From Nostoc spongiaeforme FACHB-130 (GTDB taxonomy: Bacteria; Cyanobacteriota; Cyanobacteriia; Cyanobacteriales; Nostocaceae): a stretch of DNA of 64,000 bases. The notes under the pieces are model-generated. The model was not told where the DNA came from, did no database searches, and was given only the letters and a program-made list of their open reading frames with translations. The position numbers and the translations under genes are program-made. The stretch lies in contig NZ_JACJTB010000021.1 of assembly GCF_014698475.1 (NCBI RefSeq), forward strand, positions 40,550 to 104,549, given 5' to 3'. Below are positions 34,324 through 43,909 of this stretch, one piece after another. The stretch's first letter is position 1, and each line of letters opens with the position of its first letter.

Positions 34324-37041
34324 ATGACAGACGACGAATTTGATTATTGGTGTAAGCAACAGCAACTAACGGCACAAACACTCTTACTAATCGGCGCAAT
34401 TCGCGCTGCCCCACCTTCTCGCAGAGTACAAGGACGCGCCAAAAACGTTAGTGGAGTTTACCCTAGCCGTAAAATGGGTCAAACCATTCAATTTGAGAGC
34501 CACACAGTAGAACTGTGGGCGATTTATCAAATGGAACATGACCCCCAGGTGTTAGAGTTCTATGATCAACCACCGCCATTTAAAATTCAGTACCAAAACC
34601 AAAACGGACGAAAAATAGGTCATTACCATACCCCAGACTTCTTCGTACTGCGGACGACAGGTGCAGCTTGGGAAGAATGGAAAACCGAAACCGAATTAAA
34701 ACGACTAGCCCAAAAATACCCTTCACGCTACCAAAAAACTGAAACTGGTCATTGGCATTGCCCACCAGGAGAAGCTTACGCCGCATCTTATGGACTTAAA
34801 TACCATGTTCGCACCGATACTGAACTAAATCCCATATTCACTCAGAACCTAATGTTTTTAGAAGACTACTTGAGGTTCAGTGCCAATATCCCCCACTCCA
34901 TCACAAAACAAATCTCTTCAGCAGTTCAAGCCACTCCAGGAACAACCATAGCCACTACACTTGCAACCATACCTGGAGTGCGTGCCAACGATATCTACGC
35001 CATGATTGCTACAGAGCAACTCTACGTAGACTTGTATGCAGTTCCCCTAGTGGAACATTGGCGAGTTCAATTATGGGTAGACCAACAAACTCATACTGCT
35101 CATACACATTTAGCCATAGGGACAACTGGGCATCATCAACAAATCATCTCGCCCACAACACTTTTGCCCAATACCTTATTAGTCTGGGACGCACAACTTT
35201 GGACTTTAGTTAACTTGGGCGAGAAGACAACCACACTCTTACCCGAAGTCGGGCAACCAATGCAATTGCCCACAGCATTTTTTCTGCAATTATTTGATAG
35301 CGGCACTATCAACATTCATAATTCAGAAGCACACGCAACCATCAATGAAAAAGTGCGTGAATTGATGGTTGCCGCCTCGCCTACGGATCTACAAAGAGCC
35401 AATCACAGATTTCATCTAGTACAAGCATATTTCCAGCACCGCACAGACATATATAAGGACATACCTCAAAGCACATTATCTCGATGGGTCAAACAGTTTC
35501 GTGAAGCCGAAGCCACTTTTGGTTGCGGTTATGTTGGGTTGCTGCCGCGTACCGCTAGTAGAGGAAATCGTCAACCCAAAGCACCAACAGATGCAAGCAA
35601 ATTATTAGATCAATTTATTACCGAACACTTCGAGACACCAAGACAAGCTCCAGCCGCTTCTGTTTATCGAGCATATACAAGAGCCTGCGAAAGAGCTAAC
35701 ATACCACCACTGAGTCAGCGCACATTTTATACTCGCCTAAAAAAGCGACCAATCCATGAGCAGACTTTAAAACGTCAGGGAGCAAAAGCCGCATACGCAA
35801 CTGAACCGATTGTTTTAGAACTAGCTAAAACTACACCCCGGCATGGAGACAGGCCCTTTGCCATCTGCCATCTTGACCACACCCAACTCGACATTGAATT
35901 ACGCTCTCAAGTAACTGGTCGGAACTTAGGACGACCTTGGCTGACATTACTGATGGATGCCTACTCCCGACGAATCTTAGCAGTTTATCTCACCTTTGAC
36001 CCACCTTCTTACAGGTCTTGCATGATGGCACTAAGGTTGTGTGTTCAGCGTTTTGGTCGTTTTCCCCAATCCGTAGTTGTAGATGGTGGCAAGGAATTTC
36101 ATAGCGTTTACTTTGATACCTTATTAGCACGTTACCACTGCATCAAAAAGACTCGTCCTGGTGGTAAGCCCCGGTTTGGCTCAGTAGTTGAGCGATTATT
36201 CGGCACAACCAATACAGAATTTATCTTTAACTTATTGGGCAACACCCAAGCCAGTAAACAACCGCGCCAATTGACCAAAGTTGTTGACCCCAAACAACTT
36301 GCCGTTTGGACATTGGCAGATTTATATACCTACCTGTGTGAGTGGGCATACACCATTTATGACACAAGCGTACATGATTCCTTGGGTGAGACACCATTAC
36401 AAGTTTATACCGACGCAATCGCTGCCACAGGGGAGAGGGAACACCGACGCATTGCATACAACGAAGACTTTCTCATGGCAACACGCCCTAGTACACCCAA
36501 AGGCAACGCTAAAGTCCAGCCGGGACAGGGAATTAAAGTCAATTATCTTTATTACTGGAACGATGCTTTCCGCAATCCGGTTGTCGAAAAAACCAAAGTC
36601 AGTGTGCGCTATGACCCTTTTGATATGGGTGTAGCTTATGCGTATCTGGAGGGAAGATGGGTCAAATGTATCTCCCAGTATTACAGCACCTTTGCCGGAC
36701 GCACAGAGAAAGAAGTGCTATTAGCTGCCTCTGAAATTAGACAACAAGATAAGCGTAATGCTGTGAGTACAAATATCTCTGCCAAACGCCTTGCCGACTT
36801 CATCGCGGCGGTGCAAGAACATGAAACCTTGCTCATGCAAAGATTGCGGGATTTGGAAGCGGTTGGGGTGCTGGAGAATTTAACACCTAATACCGAAGGT
36901 ATATCCCAGTTCCCAAGAGTCAACACTCTTGAGCCGACTATGGAAGCACACAGTCAAGATGACGAACCATTGCCACCACTGCAAAACAACGTTGAACTGT
37001 TGGATCTCACACAACTGCCGATACTGGGGGAATACCGTTAA
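34324..37041 (+). CDS. tnsAB: TnsA-TnsB fusion transposase
   Basis: 905 residues. N-terminal ~170 residues are a TnsA-type endonuclease: FESHTVELW (E63), QPPPFKI, YHTPDFFVL (D105) and WEEWKTETEL (K120). A linker with helix-turn-helix features follows (AAVYRAYTRA-like region near 450). The rest is a TnsB/Mu-type integrase with a full DD(35)E site: D518 (HLDHTQLDI), D587 (VVVDGGKEF) and E623 (GSVVERLFG). TnsA cuts the 5' strand and TnsB the 3' strand, so a fusion should give cut-and-paste movement. Such fusions are known from some Tn7-like and type I-B CAST elements. Ends at the tnsC ATG (37041, 1-bp overlap). Confidence 0.92.
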   Translation: MTDDEFDYWCKQQQLTAQTLLLIGAIRAAPPSRRVQGRAKNVSGVYPSRKMGQTIQFESHTVELWAIYQMEHDPQVLEFYDQPPPFKIQYQNQNGRKIGHYHTPDFFVLRTTGAAWEEWKTETELKRLAQKYPSRYQKTETGHWHCPPGEAYAASYGLKYHVRTDTELNPIFTQNLMFLEDYLRFSANIPHSITKQISSAVQATPGTTIATTLATIPGVRANDIYAMIATEQLYVDLYAVPLVEHWRVQLWVDQQTHTAHTHLAIGTTGHHQQIISPTTLLPNTLLVWDAQLWTLVNLGEKTTTLLPEVGQPMQLPTAFFLQLFDSGTINIHNSEAHATINEKVRELMVAASPTDLQRANHRFHLVQAYFQHRTDIYKDIPQSTLSRWVKQFREAEATFGCGYVGLLPRTASRGNRQPKAPTDASKLLDQFITEHFETPRQAPAASVYRAYTRACERANIPPLSQRTFYTRLKKRPIHEQTLKRQGAKAAYATEPIVLELAKTTPRHGDRPFAICHLDHTQLDIELRSQVTGRNLGRPWLTLLMDAYSRRILAVYLTFDPPSYRSCMMALRLCVQRFGRFPQSVVVDGGKEFHSVYFDTLLARYHCIKKTRPGGKPRFGSVVERLFGTTNTEFIFNLLGNTQASKQPRQLTKVVDPKQLAVWTLADLYTYLCEWAYTIYDTSVHDSLGETPLQVYTDAIAATGEREHRRIAYNEDFLMATRPSTPKGNAKVQPGQGIKVNYLYYWNDAFRNPVVEKTKVSVRYDPFDMGVAYAYLEGRWVKCISQYYSTFAGRTEKEVLLAASEIRQQDKRNAVSTNISAKRLADFIAAVQEHETLLMQRLRDLEAVGVLENLTPNTEGISQFPRVNTLEPTMEAHSQDDEPLPPLQNNVELLDLTQLPILGEYR

Positions 37042-37804
37042 TGGATAATTTTTTAACCGGCAATCAAAACGGCGAAATACACCTCAAACTTACTCAGTTT
37101 AAGGAGTATGCAGTTTTACATCCCCAGTTAGCACGGGTAGATATGTTGTTGATGCGTGCGATTCGAGAACCCGCCGGATTTGCTCATGTGTTGGTGTATG
37201 GGCCAAGCGGTGTGGGTAAAACAACGATGATCCGCCAGATTGCTAAACGGTTAAATGAGAATATACCTGAACAGTTACCGGGTGTATCCAATTCATTGAG
37301 CTATCGTAACGGCTCTGGGCCCCCAATGCCGTTATTGCTGTTAGAAACACGACCATCTGACGGTGGGGTGTTTAATCGGGCAGATTACTACCGCACTGCA
37401 CTTTGCTACAGATGGGTATGGGTTCGACCTCTGTACCAAAAGCGGCTGTGGATTTATCCAAGGGCGGGGAGACTACGGCTGCATCGCCCTCTAAATCTGA
37501 CAAACCAACGTCAAAAGCAAAACGGACTCGTAAAAAGTCTGCACCCCAGAACAATGATGAAACGGCTTCTACGACACCAAGCGAAACTTCTATAGAACCA
37601 ACACCTAAGAAAAAACAAACTCGGAAGAAGACAAAACCAGGTGATTCTGACCTTAGTGAGACACCACTGGAAACAAATATTACCCCATCTCCCACAGATG
37701 CACAGAAGACAGATGAAACACCGGAGCAACCGCAAACGCCTAAAAAGTCTTCGGGGCGTGTTGGCCAACGCAAACCTAAACGTGATGCTGTAGGACAACA
37801 GTAA
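37041..37804 (+). pseudogene. tnsC: TnsC-like AAA+ regulator, broken by deletion/frameshift
   Basis: The first ~120 codons are good TnsC: VLVYGPSGVGKTTMIRQIAKRL (Walker A, ~50-71), LLLLETRPSDGGVFNRADYYRTAL. After that the frame runs into nonsense (to 37595). From ~37403 a second frame (+2 relative) is open to 37804 and codes a lysine-, serine- and proline-rich tail. The Walker B, sensor and arginine-finger region has been lost by an internal deletion that also shifted the frame. The product cannot be an active ATPase. Confidence 0.85.
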
Positions 37805-37862
37805 ACATCAAAAAATTCAGTAGTAAACAGTTTTTATCATGATAAAAGTTTGATAACAATTG

Positions 37863-38492
37863 ATGAATATGGTTAAACGTAAATACAATAAAAAAACTAA
37901 ATACTCCTGTAAAGAAAGCTGTTGGCTATTTCTTGATTGTGAGATGTTAACAGGCTTTCCTGCTGATAAATGTCCTAATATCAAATCCTGTAAGAACAAT
38001 GCACTCTTGAGTCAAAATAGATGGTGTTTTCTTCCGTATCAAAAGTGGCTTCCAGAAATAGATCAACTATGGAAAATACCAACACTAGAAGTTGACCCTT
38101 GGGTAGCACCAGAAGCAAGAGAAGCTGGCTACGATTCTCCCGTAGAACTTTTTTACACTTACAGCAATAAAGATTTATGCTTAACTATTGGACAGGATGA
38201 AAAGGGAAGATACCTTGAAATTCCGCCAGAAGCATTAGACTTAGGATTTGATAGAGCGGAACAACTTCCTTATAAAGTCTCAAAGGCTACGCTAACAGTT
38301 GAAATAATTAATAATCATCGACAACTCAAAGCTAGGGGATGGCAGGAAGCTGTAGAACTTCCTTATGCACTACATCATGATATGGATACTGGTAAAAAAT
38401 TTATTAAAGTTACCCTAGATATAAACAGTACAAAAGCCCAAGATGCTATTGATTATGGCTGGCATCCAGGGCATCTACTTGTGCGGGGTTAG
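37863..38492 (+). CDS. Unknown cargo protein with an N-terminal Cys-rich part and GY/GF/GW repeats
   Basis: 209 residues from ATG 37863. The first ~45 residues carry seven cysteines (CKESCWLFLDCEM, CPNIKSC), as in a zinc-binding module. The rest has three repeats of ~35-40 residues, each with an aromatic turn (REAGYDSPVELFY, LDLGFDRAEQLPY, KARGWQEAVELPY) and a beta strand (LEIPPEA, VEIINNH, VTLDINST). I do not recognise the family. It sits between broken tnsC and the right end, the usual cargo position. It may be a cargo gene or a remnant of the element's targeting module. Confidence 0.6.
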   Translation: MNMVKRKYNKKTKYSCKESCWLFLDCEMLTGFPADKCPNIKSCKNNALLSQNRWCFLPYQKWLPEIDQLWKIPTLEVDPWVAPEAREAGYDSPVELFYTYSNKDLCLTIGQDEKGRYLEIPPEALDLGFDRAEQLPYKVSKATLTVEIINNHRQLKARGWQEAVELPYALHHDMDTGKKFIKVTLDINSTKAQDAIDYGWHPGHLLVRG

Positions 38493-38663
38493 CCCTTGGT
38501 TTTGTCTAGGGCTAATAATCAAATACCAGACTTGCCCAGTTCATTACTCATCGGCTATAGCTACCATTTCCTAACGCCGCTTGTGTTGCTGTCTGACGTA
38601 ACTATAATTCCTCATCAAGTGCTGCAATTACTTGGTAGATGTGATTTTCTACTTTGACGCTGA

Positions 38664-38739
38664 TTTTTGAAGCATAAAATGGTTAACTCTTTTTGAAGCA
38701 TATCTTGAGCTAAAAGTTCATTTTATGGTTCAAATCACA
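38664..38739. promoter_or_regulatory. Right transposon end with TnsB-like sites
   Basis: Two forward sites, TTTTTGAAGCATAAAAT (38664-38680) and TTTTTGAAGCATATCTTGAG (38690-38709), and the inverted terminal site ending at 38739. GTTAACTCT (38682-38690) is the exact inverse of AGAGTTAAC in the left end (34019-34027). Confidence 0.75.
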
Positions 38740-38744
38740 ATAAT
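38740..38744. repeat. Target site duplication, right copy (ATAAT)
   Basis: Identical to 33966-33970. The codon that follows (ATT, 38745) continues the interrupted gene. Confidence 0.9.
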
Positions 38745-39332
38745 ATTCCTGAACCACCAAGATTATTATTAGATTGGTTAGGGGCTTTAACACAAACAGA
38801 AATAGAAAATTTAACAAAAATTAGAAATCAGATATTAAGCTTCGACTCCAGAATCGAAGAGATGATAGTAAATAAAAGCGTTATATATGCAAGTAAATAC
38901 GGTAAAGACAAGATCAGGCAATGTGCAGAGTTATGTTTTGATAAAAAATCGAGAAAAATACTATTATTTCTCTGGCTAATGATACCCAGTCGCCAAAATA
39001 AAACTATTGCCAGAATGCAGATTGATACACTAGATGATTACTTAACATATTGGCGATATATTCCTTTAAAAGAAGGAAGTATATCTAGGGAAAAACTGTC
39101 TTATCTTAGTATTGATTATACATTCTATAGTGTTCCAGGAAATTCACAAAACTTTCTTTCTTTCGCCAGAAATGGTAACTCAATGTTTAGAAAACTAGAT
39201 AAGGACAATATTACTCATCTTAAAAGTAGACGGCTAATATTTAAAGAATCAGCAAATGGAGAGATTGTTGTTGATTCAATCCAACATATAGTTAATCAAG
39301 CATTAACTATATGGTTAGACAAAATTAGTTGA
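38745..39332 (+). pseudogene. NucS/DUF91-like nuclease, 3' part
   Basis: 195 codons plus stop. It begins IPEPPRLLLDWLGALTQTEI and contains ILSFDSRIEEMIV and KILLFLWLMIP. Such a C-terminal domain follows the DUF91 core in full-length cyanobacterial relatives as I know them. It has lost its start; an internal ATG at 38862 could give a 156-residue fragment. It joins the 5' part at 33970 without a frame change. No other break is seen, so the insertion may be recent. Confidence 0.85.
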
Positions 39333-39353
39333 AATAATCATCTTTAAAAAACA

Positions 39354-39551
39354 TCAAGATAATAACATTTTTTTAACTTCGGATAAAGATACCGAAACAC
39401 TATCTTTTTCTTCTTCTTTAGCTTCTCGTAAATCTTTTAAATCTTCTAAATCCTCCAGCAATTCCTGAACTTTTAAAAACTCCTCATAAGGTAAAACGGC
39501 AAATTGCTTTTGACCATCTTTTGTTAAAAATTCAGGATGTAATTCAATCAT
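39354..39551 (-). CDS. Phd/YefM-type antitoxin
   Basis: 65 residues: an N-terminal MIELHPEFLTKDGQKQFAVL part that fits the Phd/YefM fold, then an acidic helical tail (VQELLEDLEDLKDLREAKEEEKD) that would cover the toxin. It lies 14 bp after the toxin gene, so the order is toxin-antitoxin, as in higBA-like pairs. Confidence 0.75.
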   Translation of the reverse strand: MIELHPEFLTKDGQKQFAVLPYEEFLKVQELLEDLEDLKDLREAKEEEKDSVSVSLSEVKKMLLS

Positions 39552-39565
39552 TTTTACAACTCCTT

Positions 39566-39814
39566 TTACTCATAAGCTTTACTGCGATGCTTCACCCTAT
39601 ATATCATGATAGTCTGTTCTTCTAATTCAAACAAAACTCGATAATCACCTACTCTCAAACGATATTCTGGCGTAAAGTTGGTTAAACGTTTGACATCTCC
39701 CTGCAAGTCATCTTGCATCGCTTCAATTTTACTGATAATGCGTTCTCTAATATCTACAGGAAATTTTTCTAAATCTTTAATTGCTTTGGGCTTAAATTCT
39801 ATTTGGTACTGCAC
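39566..39814 (-). CDS. RelE/ParE-type toxin
   Basis: 82 residues with the RelE fold pattern: MQYQIEFKPKAIKDLEKFPVDIRERI at the start, DVKRLTNFTPEYRLRVGDYRVLFE and IMIYRVKHRSKAYE at the end. The basic residues of the active site (K, R, R, H) are present. RelE toxins cut mRNA in the ribosome. First gene of a two-gene operon, with its antitoxin downstream. Confidence 0.88.
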   Translation of the reverse strand: MQYQIEFKPKAIKDLEKFPVDIRERIISKIEAMQDDLQGDVKRLTNFTPEYRLRVGDYRVLFELEEQTIMIYRVKHRSKAYE

Positions 39815-39838
39815 ATACTTGACTCTCTTGAAATATAT

Positions 39839-39865
39839 TAGGGTGAGCCATGAAGACTCACCCTA
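39839..39865 (-). terminator. Terminator-like hairpin after acnB
   Basis: A perfect 9-bp stem (TAGGGTGAG/CTCACCCTA) with a 9-base loop. On the minus strand it lies just past the acnB stop and is followed by AT-rich DNA (ATATATTTC). Confidence 0.65.
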
Positions 39866-39871
39866 GTTAAA

Positions 39872-42502
39872 CTATACCAACAAAGCTTCCTCCTCTTTAG
39901 AAATCACCCGCCCTTCATCCTCAAAACCGGCGATTTGATCAAAGTTCAAATACCGATATAAATTCTCAGCAAAAGGATGAATTTTATTCGCCACAATATC
40001 AAGATATTCCTGTACTGTAGGAATGCGTCCTAATAACGCACAAACGGCGGCTAATTCGGCAGAACCTAAATACACTCTTGCACCTTTACCCATGCGATTA
40101 TTAAAGTTGCGGGTAGAGGTAGAAAATACAGTTGTGCCATCGGCAACTCGCGCCTGATTTCCCATACATAAACTGCATCCTGGCATTTCTGTTCTTGCGC
40201 CGGCTGCACCAAAAATGCTGTATATACCTTCTTCTTTTAATTGGTGTTCATCCATGCGGGTTGGTGGTGCTATCCACAGGCGAGTTTTGACTTCTCCTGC
40301 ACCTTCTAAAACTTTCGCAGTTGCGCGATAATGACCGATGTTTGTCATACAAGAACCAAGGAAAACTTCTTGTACTGGATCATTAGCAACTTCCGATAAT
40401 AATTTAACATTATCAGGGTCATTTGGTGCAGCTACAATTGGTTCTTTGATTTCGTTCAAATCAATTTCAATTACTGCGGCATATTCTGCATCTGCGTCAG
40501 CTTCTAGTAATACAGGATTTGCCAACCATTCTTCCATTTGGGCGACACGGCGCATAATTGTACGTGCGTCTTGATAGCCTCTGGCTACCATGTTCTTTAA
40601 CAAGACAATGTTGGAACGCAGATATTCAGCAATGGTTTCTTCACTCAATTTAATGGTGCAGCCTGCACAGGAACGTTCGGCGGAAGCGTCTGTTAATTCA
40701 AAGGCTTGTTCGACTTTTAAATCTGGTAAGCCTTCCATTTCTAAAATTCTGCCGGAGAAGATGTTTTTCTTGTTCTCTTTCTCGACGGTGAGCAAACCTT
40801 TTTGAATGGCAACATAAGGAATAGCGTTAACAATATCTCTTAAGGTAATTCCTGGTTGCAATTCTCCTTTGAATCTTACCAAAACTGATTCTGGCATATC
40901 CAAAGGCATGACACCCAAGGCACCTGCAAAGGCGACTAACCCAGAACCGGCGGGGAAGGATATTCCCAAGGGGAAGCGGGTGTGCGAGTCGCCACCTGTA
41001 CCGACGGTATCAGGTAATAGCATCCGGTTCAGCCATGAATGGATGATACCATCGCCGGGACGTAGGGCGACACCGCCACGGGAGGACATGAAATCGGGGA
41101 GTTCGTGGTGGGTTTTGATGTCTACGGGTTTGGGATAGGCGGCGGTGTGACAGAAACTCTGCATTACTAAGTCTGCACTGAAACCGAGACAAGCAAGTTC
41201 TTTGAGTTCGTCGCGGGTCATTGGCCCTGTGGTATCTTGAGAACCGACGGTAGTCATGATGGGTTCGCAGGATGTACCGGGACGGACACCGGGTAAACCG
41301 CAAGCTTTACCGACCATTTTTTGGGCGAGGGTGTAGCCTTTCCCTGTGTCGGCCGGTTGTTGGGGACGGATGAACAGGGTGCTGGGTTCTAAGCCTAATG
41401 CTTGGCGGGTTTTGTCGGTGAGGGTACGTCCAATTAATAGGGGGATGCGTCCACCGGCGCGGACTTCATCGAGGATGGTGTCGGGTTTGAGGGTGAAGGT
41501 GGAAATAACTTCGCCGTCTTCGTTGGTAATTTCACCTCTGTAGGGATAGATGGTAATTACCATGCCGGTTTCGAGTTTGGTGACATCGCATTGAATTGGC
41601 AAAGCACCGGCATCTTCTGCTGTGTTGAAAAAGATAGGAGCGATCGCACCACCTAAAATATAACCCCCAGCGCGTTTGTTGGGAACGAATGGGATATCTT
41701 TCCCTGTATGCCATAACACGGAGTTAATGGCTGATTTGCGGGAAGAACCAGTCCCGACAACATCACCGACATAAGCTACGGGATGTCCTTTTTTTTTCAA
41801 CTCAGCGATAATTTCCAAGCTTCCTGGTTGCCGTGACTCTAACATCGCCAAGGCGTGGAGGGGAATATCTGGGCGGGTGGTGGCGTGGGTGGCTGGGGAT
41901 AAGTCATCGGTGTTGGTTTCCCCAGGCACTTTAAACACGGTGACGTTAATATATTCTGGGAGTTTGGGACGGAGGGTAAACCATTCCGCTTCTGCCCAAG
42001 AGTTCACTACCTGCTTGGCGTAGGGGTTAGTTTTGGACAGTTCCAAAACATCATGGAAGGCATCATATACCAATAAAGTTTTGCTGAGGGCGGCGGCGGC
42101 GTAGGCTGCAATGGGTTCTTTACCTTCGCCACCCATTACTAAGGGTGTTTCAGAAGAGTCTGATACCGATGTGGTGGCAAATTGCAGCAGTTCAATTAAA
42201 GATTGTACGTTGTAGCCGCCTACCATTGTTCCCAGTAATTGCACTGCTTCAATGGGCGAAATGATGGGGCTTTTAACTTCCTTTTTGGCAATAGCAGTCA
42301 GGAACCCAGCTTTTACATAAGCTGCTGGGTCAACTCCAGGGGGGACGCGATCGCGTAACAAATGTAATAATGTTTCTTCTTCACCCTTGGGCGGATTTTT
42401 CAGTAATTCACACAATTCTGAGGTTTGCTTCGCATCCAACGGTAAAGGGGGAATTCCTAATGCTGCCCTTTCGGCGACTTGTTGACGGTATTGTTCTAGC
42501 AT
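39872..42502 (-). CDS. acnB: Aconitate hydratase B
   Basis: 876 residues, the length of AcnB. It isomerises citrate and isocitrate in the TCA pathway. Seen: N-terminal HEAT-like region, [18 protein letters not shown], the cluster ligands in [12 protein letters not shown] and [16 protein letters not shown] (three Cys in total), [13 protein letters not shown], and [21 protein letters not shown]. It is transcribed alone. AcnB has an iron-sulfur cluster, so it is sensitive to oxidation. Confidence 0.96.
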   Translation of the reverse strand: MLEQYRQQVAERAALGIPPLPLDAKQTSELCELLKNPPKGEEETLLHLLRDRVPPGVDPAAYVKAGFLTAIAKKEVKSPIISPIEAVQLLGTMVGGYNVQSLIELLQFATTSVSDSSETPLVMGGEGKEPIAAYAAAALSKTLLVYDAFHDVLELSKTNPYAKQVVNSWAEAEWFTLRPKLPEYINVTVFKVPGETNTDDLSPATHATTRPDIPLHALAMLESRQPGSLEIIAELKKKGHPVAYVGDVVGTGSSRKSAINSVLWHTGKDIPFVPNKRAGGYILGGAIAPIFFNTAEDAGALPIQCDVTKLETGMVITIYPYRGEITNEDGEVISTFTLKPDTILDEVRAGGRIPLLIGRTLTDKTRQALGLEPSTLFIRPQQPADTGKGYTLAQKMVGKACGLPGVRPGTSCEPIMTTVGSQDTTGPMTRDELKELACLGFSADLVMQSFCHTAAYPKPVDIKTHHELPDFMSSRGGVALRPGDGIIHSWLNRMLLPDTVGTGGDSHTRFPLGISFPAGSGLVAFAGALGVMPLDMPESVLVRFKGELQPGITLRDIVNAIPYVAIQKGLLTVEKENKKNIFSGRILEMEGLPDLKVEQAFELTDASAERSCAGCTIKLSEETIAEYLRSNIVLLKNMVARGYQDARTIMRRVAQMEEWLANPVLLEADADAEYAAVIEIDLNEIKEPIVAAPNDPDNVKLLSEVANDPVQEVFLGSCMTNIGHYRATAKVLEGAGEVKTRLWIAPPTRMDEHQLKEEGIYSIFGAAGARTEMPGCSLCMGNQARVADGTTVFSTSTRNFNNRMGKGARVYLGSAELAAVCALLGRIPTVQEYLDIVANKIHPFAENLYRYLNFDQIAGFEDEGRVISKEEEALLV

Positions 42503-42853
42503 TGTTCTATTCTCCGTTGGGATGTTCTTCCCTTAATTATGAATTATTTTTAGGCAAGACTTAGCTATAAGAGTTTAGCCTATTTTATAGCTGAAAGCCT
42601 TACTGGTAATTGATCATCGATAATTTTGACTAATACTTAAATGATGGTTTTGCGTAATAATTCTCACTGAAGATATTTTACTGAGTGCGATCGCTATAGC
42701 ATTCCTATTTGATATGTGAACAATAAAGACAAGGAAGACAGGTAGACAAGGTAAAAAGATGTTTGGAAACTATTTAGGATTGCTATATTCTTCAGTGAGA
42801 CATTGTTGTTTCGATGATGTAAAAAACTCGTTCTCAATATATATACTGATGAG
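42503..42853. other. 351-bp intergenic region upstream of acnB
   Basis: AT-rich, with one HIP1 site (~42688). No ORF or clear repeat. It should hold the acnB promoter. Confidence 0.45.
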
Positions 42854-43774
42854 TTATTCTGAGTGTTGATTTAACCAAGTTTCTAAATCATTAACACTAG
42901 AAAAATCTAATAATGCTTCACCGAGATTTTCTAACTGTTCAATTGATAAGCTTCTAATTTGCTCAATTAATAATGCCTCAATTTCACCAAAACGGCGATT
43001 TAGTAGACGAAGTATTAATCCTTGTCCTTCTTCTTGTCTGCCTTCTTGTCTGCCTTCTTGTCTACCTTCTTGTTTGGCTTGTTCTCTATCTCTTTGATAA
43101 AGTGGTTCTAAACGCATAATTAACTCCCGATCATCTGCTTCTAGTTCTTGATTTAATCTTAAATTTTGGCGCAAGTTGTAAACTAATTCTAGCGTAGCTT
43201 GTTGGTAGGGATGATCTAATGGTAACGCTTGCAACTCAACAATTGCTTGTGACTGCACATTTCCTCTACCTAAAAGCCTCAGCCATAAAGTTTCCGGTAT
43301 TGCTGGTAGTTGATGTATGGCGATAATTGCTGTCCGTAAGTTATCAGCCAGAAAATGTACTCCTGATATCCAATCTTCTTTTTGGATAGTTCTAAAGCCA
43401 GATAATTTAGTTTCAGAGATGGTGGGAGTCAACACCCACAACTTGGGAATTTCTGAGTCTTGTAGTTTGGTTTTGTTAGTTTTCGCTTCTCGTCGCAGAT
43501 AAGCTTTGACTTCTAATAGTTTGAGTAGACAATCGCAAATTTCATCAGTAGAAGCTGGATTGCGGAAAGGTTCTATTATGGCAGGGTTTTCGGCAAGTCT
43601 GCCTAGCAAGCCTAGTATTTGTAAATTAGCATTTTGTTGGGGAAAAGGAGTAAAGAAAACATCTATTTCTTTAATTTCTCCTGAGACTTTTTCTGAGGCT
43701 TTGACTTCTCCGTAGTTTTTTAATATTTCTTCAAGGTAGTCTTTAGCAAATTGATCATGTATGAACCTAGTCAT
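42854..43774 (-). CDS. Rpn-family recombination-promoting nuclease/putative transposase
   Basis: 306 residues. The N-terminal ~250 residues match the Rpn PD-(D/E)xK family: FIHDQFAKDYLEEILKNYG, SGEIKEIDVFFTPFPQ (D), LLKLLEVKAYLRREAKTNKTKL (E-x-K-type region) and LPLDHPYQQATLELV. A tandem motif QEGRQEGRQEGRQE (~residues 232-247) separates this from a C-terminal DUF4351-like helix (LILRLLNRRFGEIEALLIEQIRSLSIEQLENLGEALLDF). Rpn proteins promote RecA-independent recombination. A fragment of a paralogue is at ~19.99 kb. Confidence 0.88.
   Translation of the reverse strand: MTRFIHDQFAKDYLEEILKNYGEVKASEKVSGEIKEIDVFFTPFPQQNANLQILGLLGRLAENPAIIEPFRNPASTDEICDCLLKLLEVKAYLRREAKTNKTKLQDSEIPKLWVLTPTISETKLSGFRTIQKEDWISGVHFLADNLRTAIIAIHQLPAIPETLWLRLLGRGNVQSQAIVELQALPLDHPYQQATLELVYNLRQNLRLNQELEADDRELIMRLEPLYQRDREQAKQEGRQEGRQEGRQEEGQGLILRLLNRRFGEIEALLIEQIRSLSIEQLENLGEALLDFSSVNDLETWLNQHSE
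43027..43077 (-). repeat. 12-bp tandem repeats in the Rpn gene
   Basis: CTTCTTGTCTGC (plus strand) is repeated about four times with small changes, coding Q-E-G-R units. Copy number could vary without breaking the frame. Confidence 0.7.
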
Positions 43775-43909
43775 TTAATTTTAAGATGGCGGAAGTTTTG
43801 TATTAATGCCCAGATTATATAGCAGTACTGAACTATTTGTGATGGTATAGATACCCGACTTCTTTAAGAAGTCGGGGATTTGTAAAACTTGAATTTTGGC
43901 TAACTGTTT

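Larger units (their letters stand above)
33971..38739. mobile_element. Tn7-like transposon with a TnsA-TnsB fusion (4,769 bp)
   Basis: The boundaries are set by a 5-bp direct repeat ATAAT on both sides and by 22-bp terminal inverted repeats that agree at 18 positions (left TATGCTTTGAATCATAATAT..., right complement TGTGATTTGAACCATAAAAT...). Removing 33971-38744 rejoins the two halves of a nuclease gene in frame. Contents: tnsAB (intact), tnsC (broken), one unknown gene. There is no TniQ/TnsD, no cas genes and no CRISPR array, so it is probably unable to select a target by itself. It may be mobilised in trans or be a stranded remnant of a larger Tn7/CAST-type element. Confidence 0.92.

Noticed and set aside
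37817..37999. Minus-strand ORF opposite the start of the cargo gene
   Set aside because: A shadow of the plus-strand gene; no ribosome binding site or family features.
34324..38492. Possible CRISPR-associated (CAST) transposon with cas12k or Cascade
   Set aside because: No cas gene, no CRISPR-like array and no tniQ in or next to the element.
42854..43774. An insertion sequence around the Rpn gene
   Set aside because: No terminal inverted repeats or target duplication could be found at its edges.
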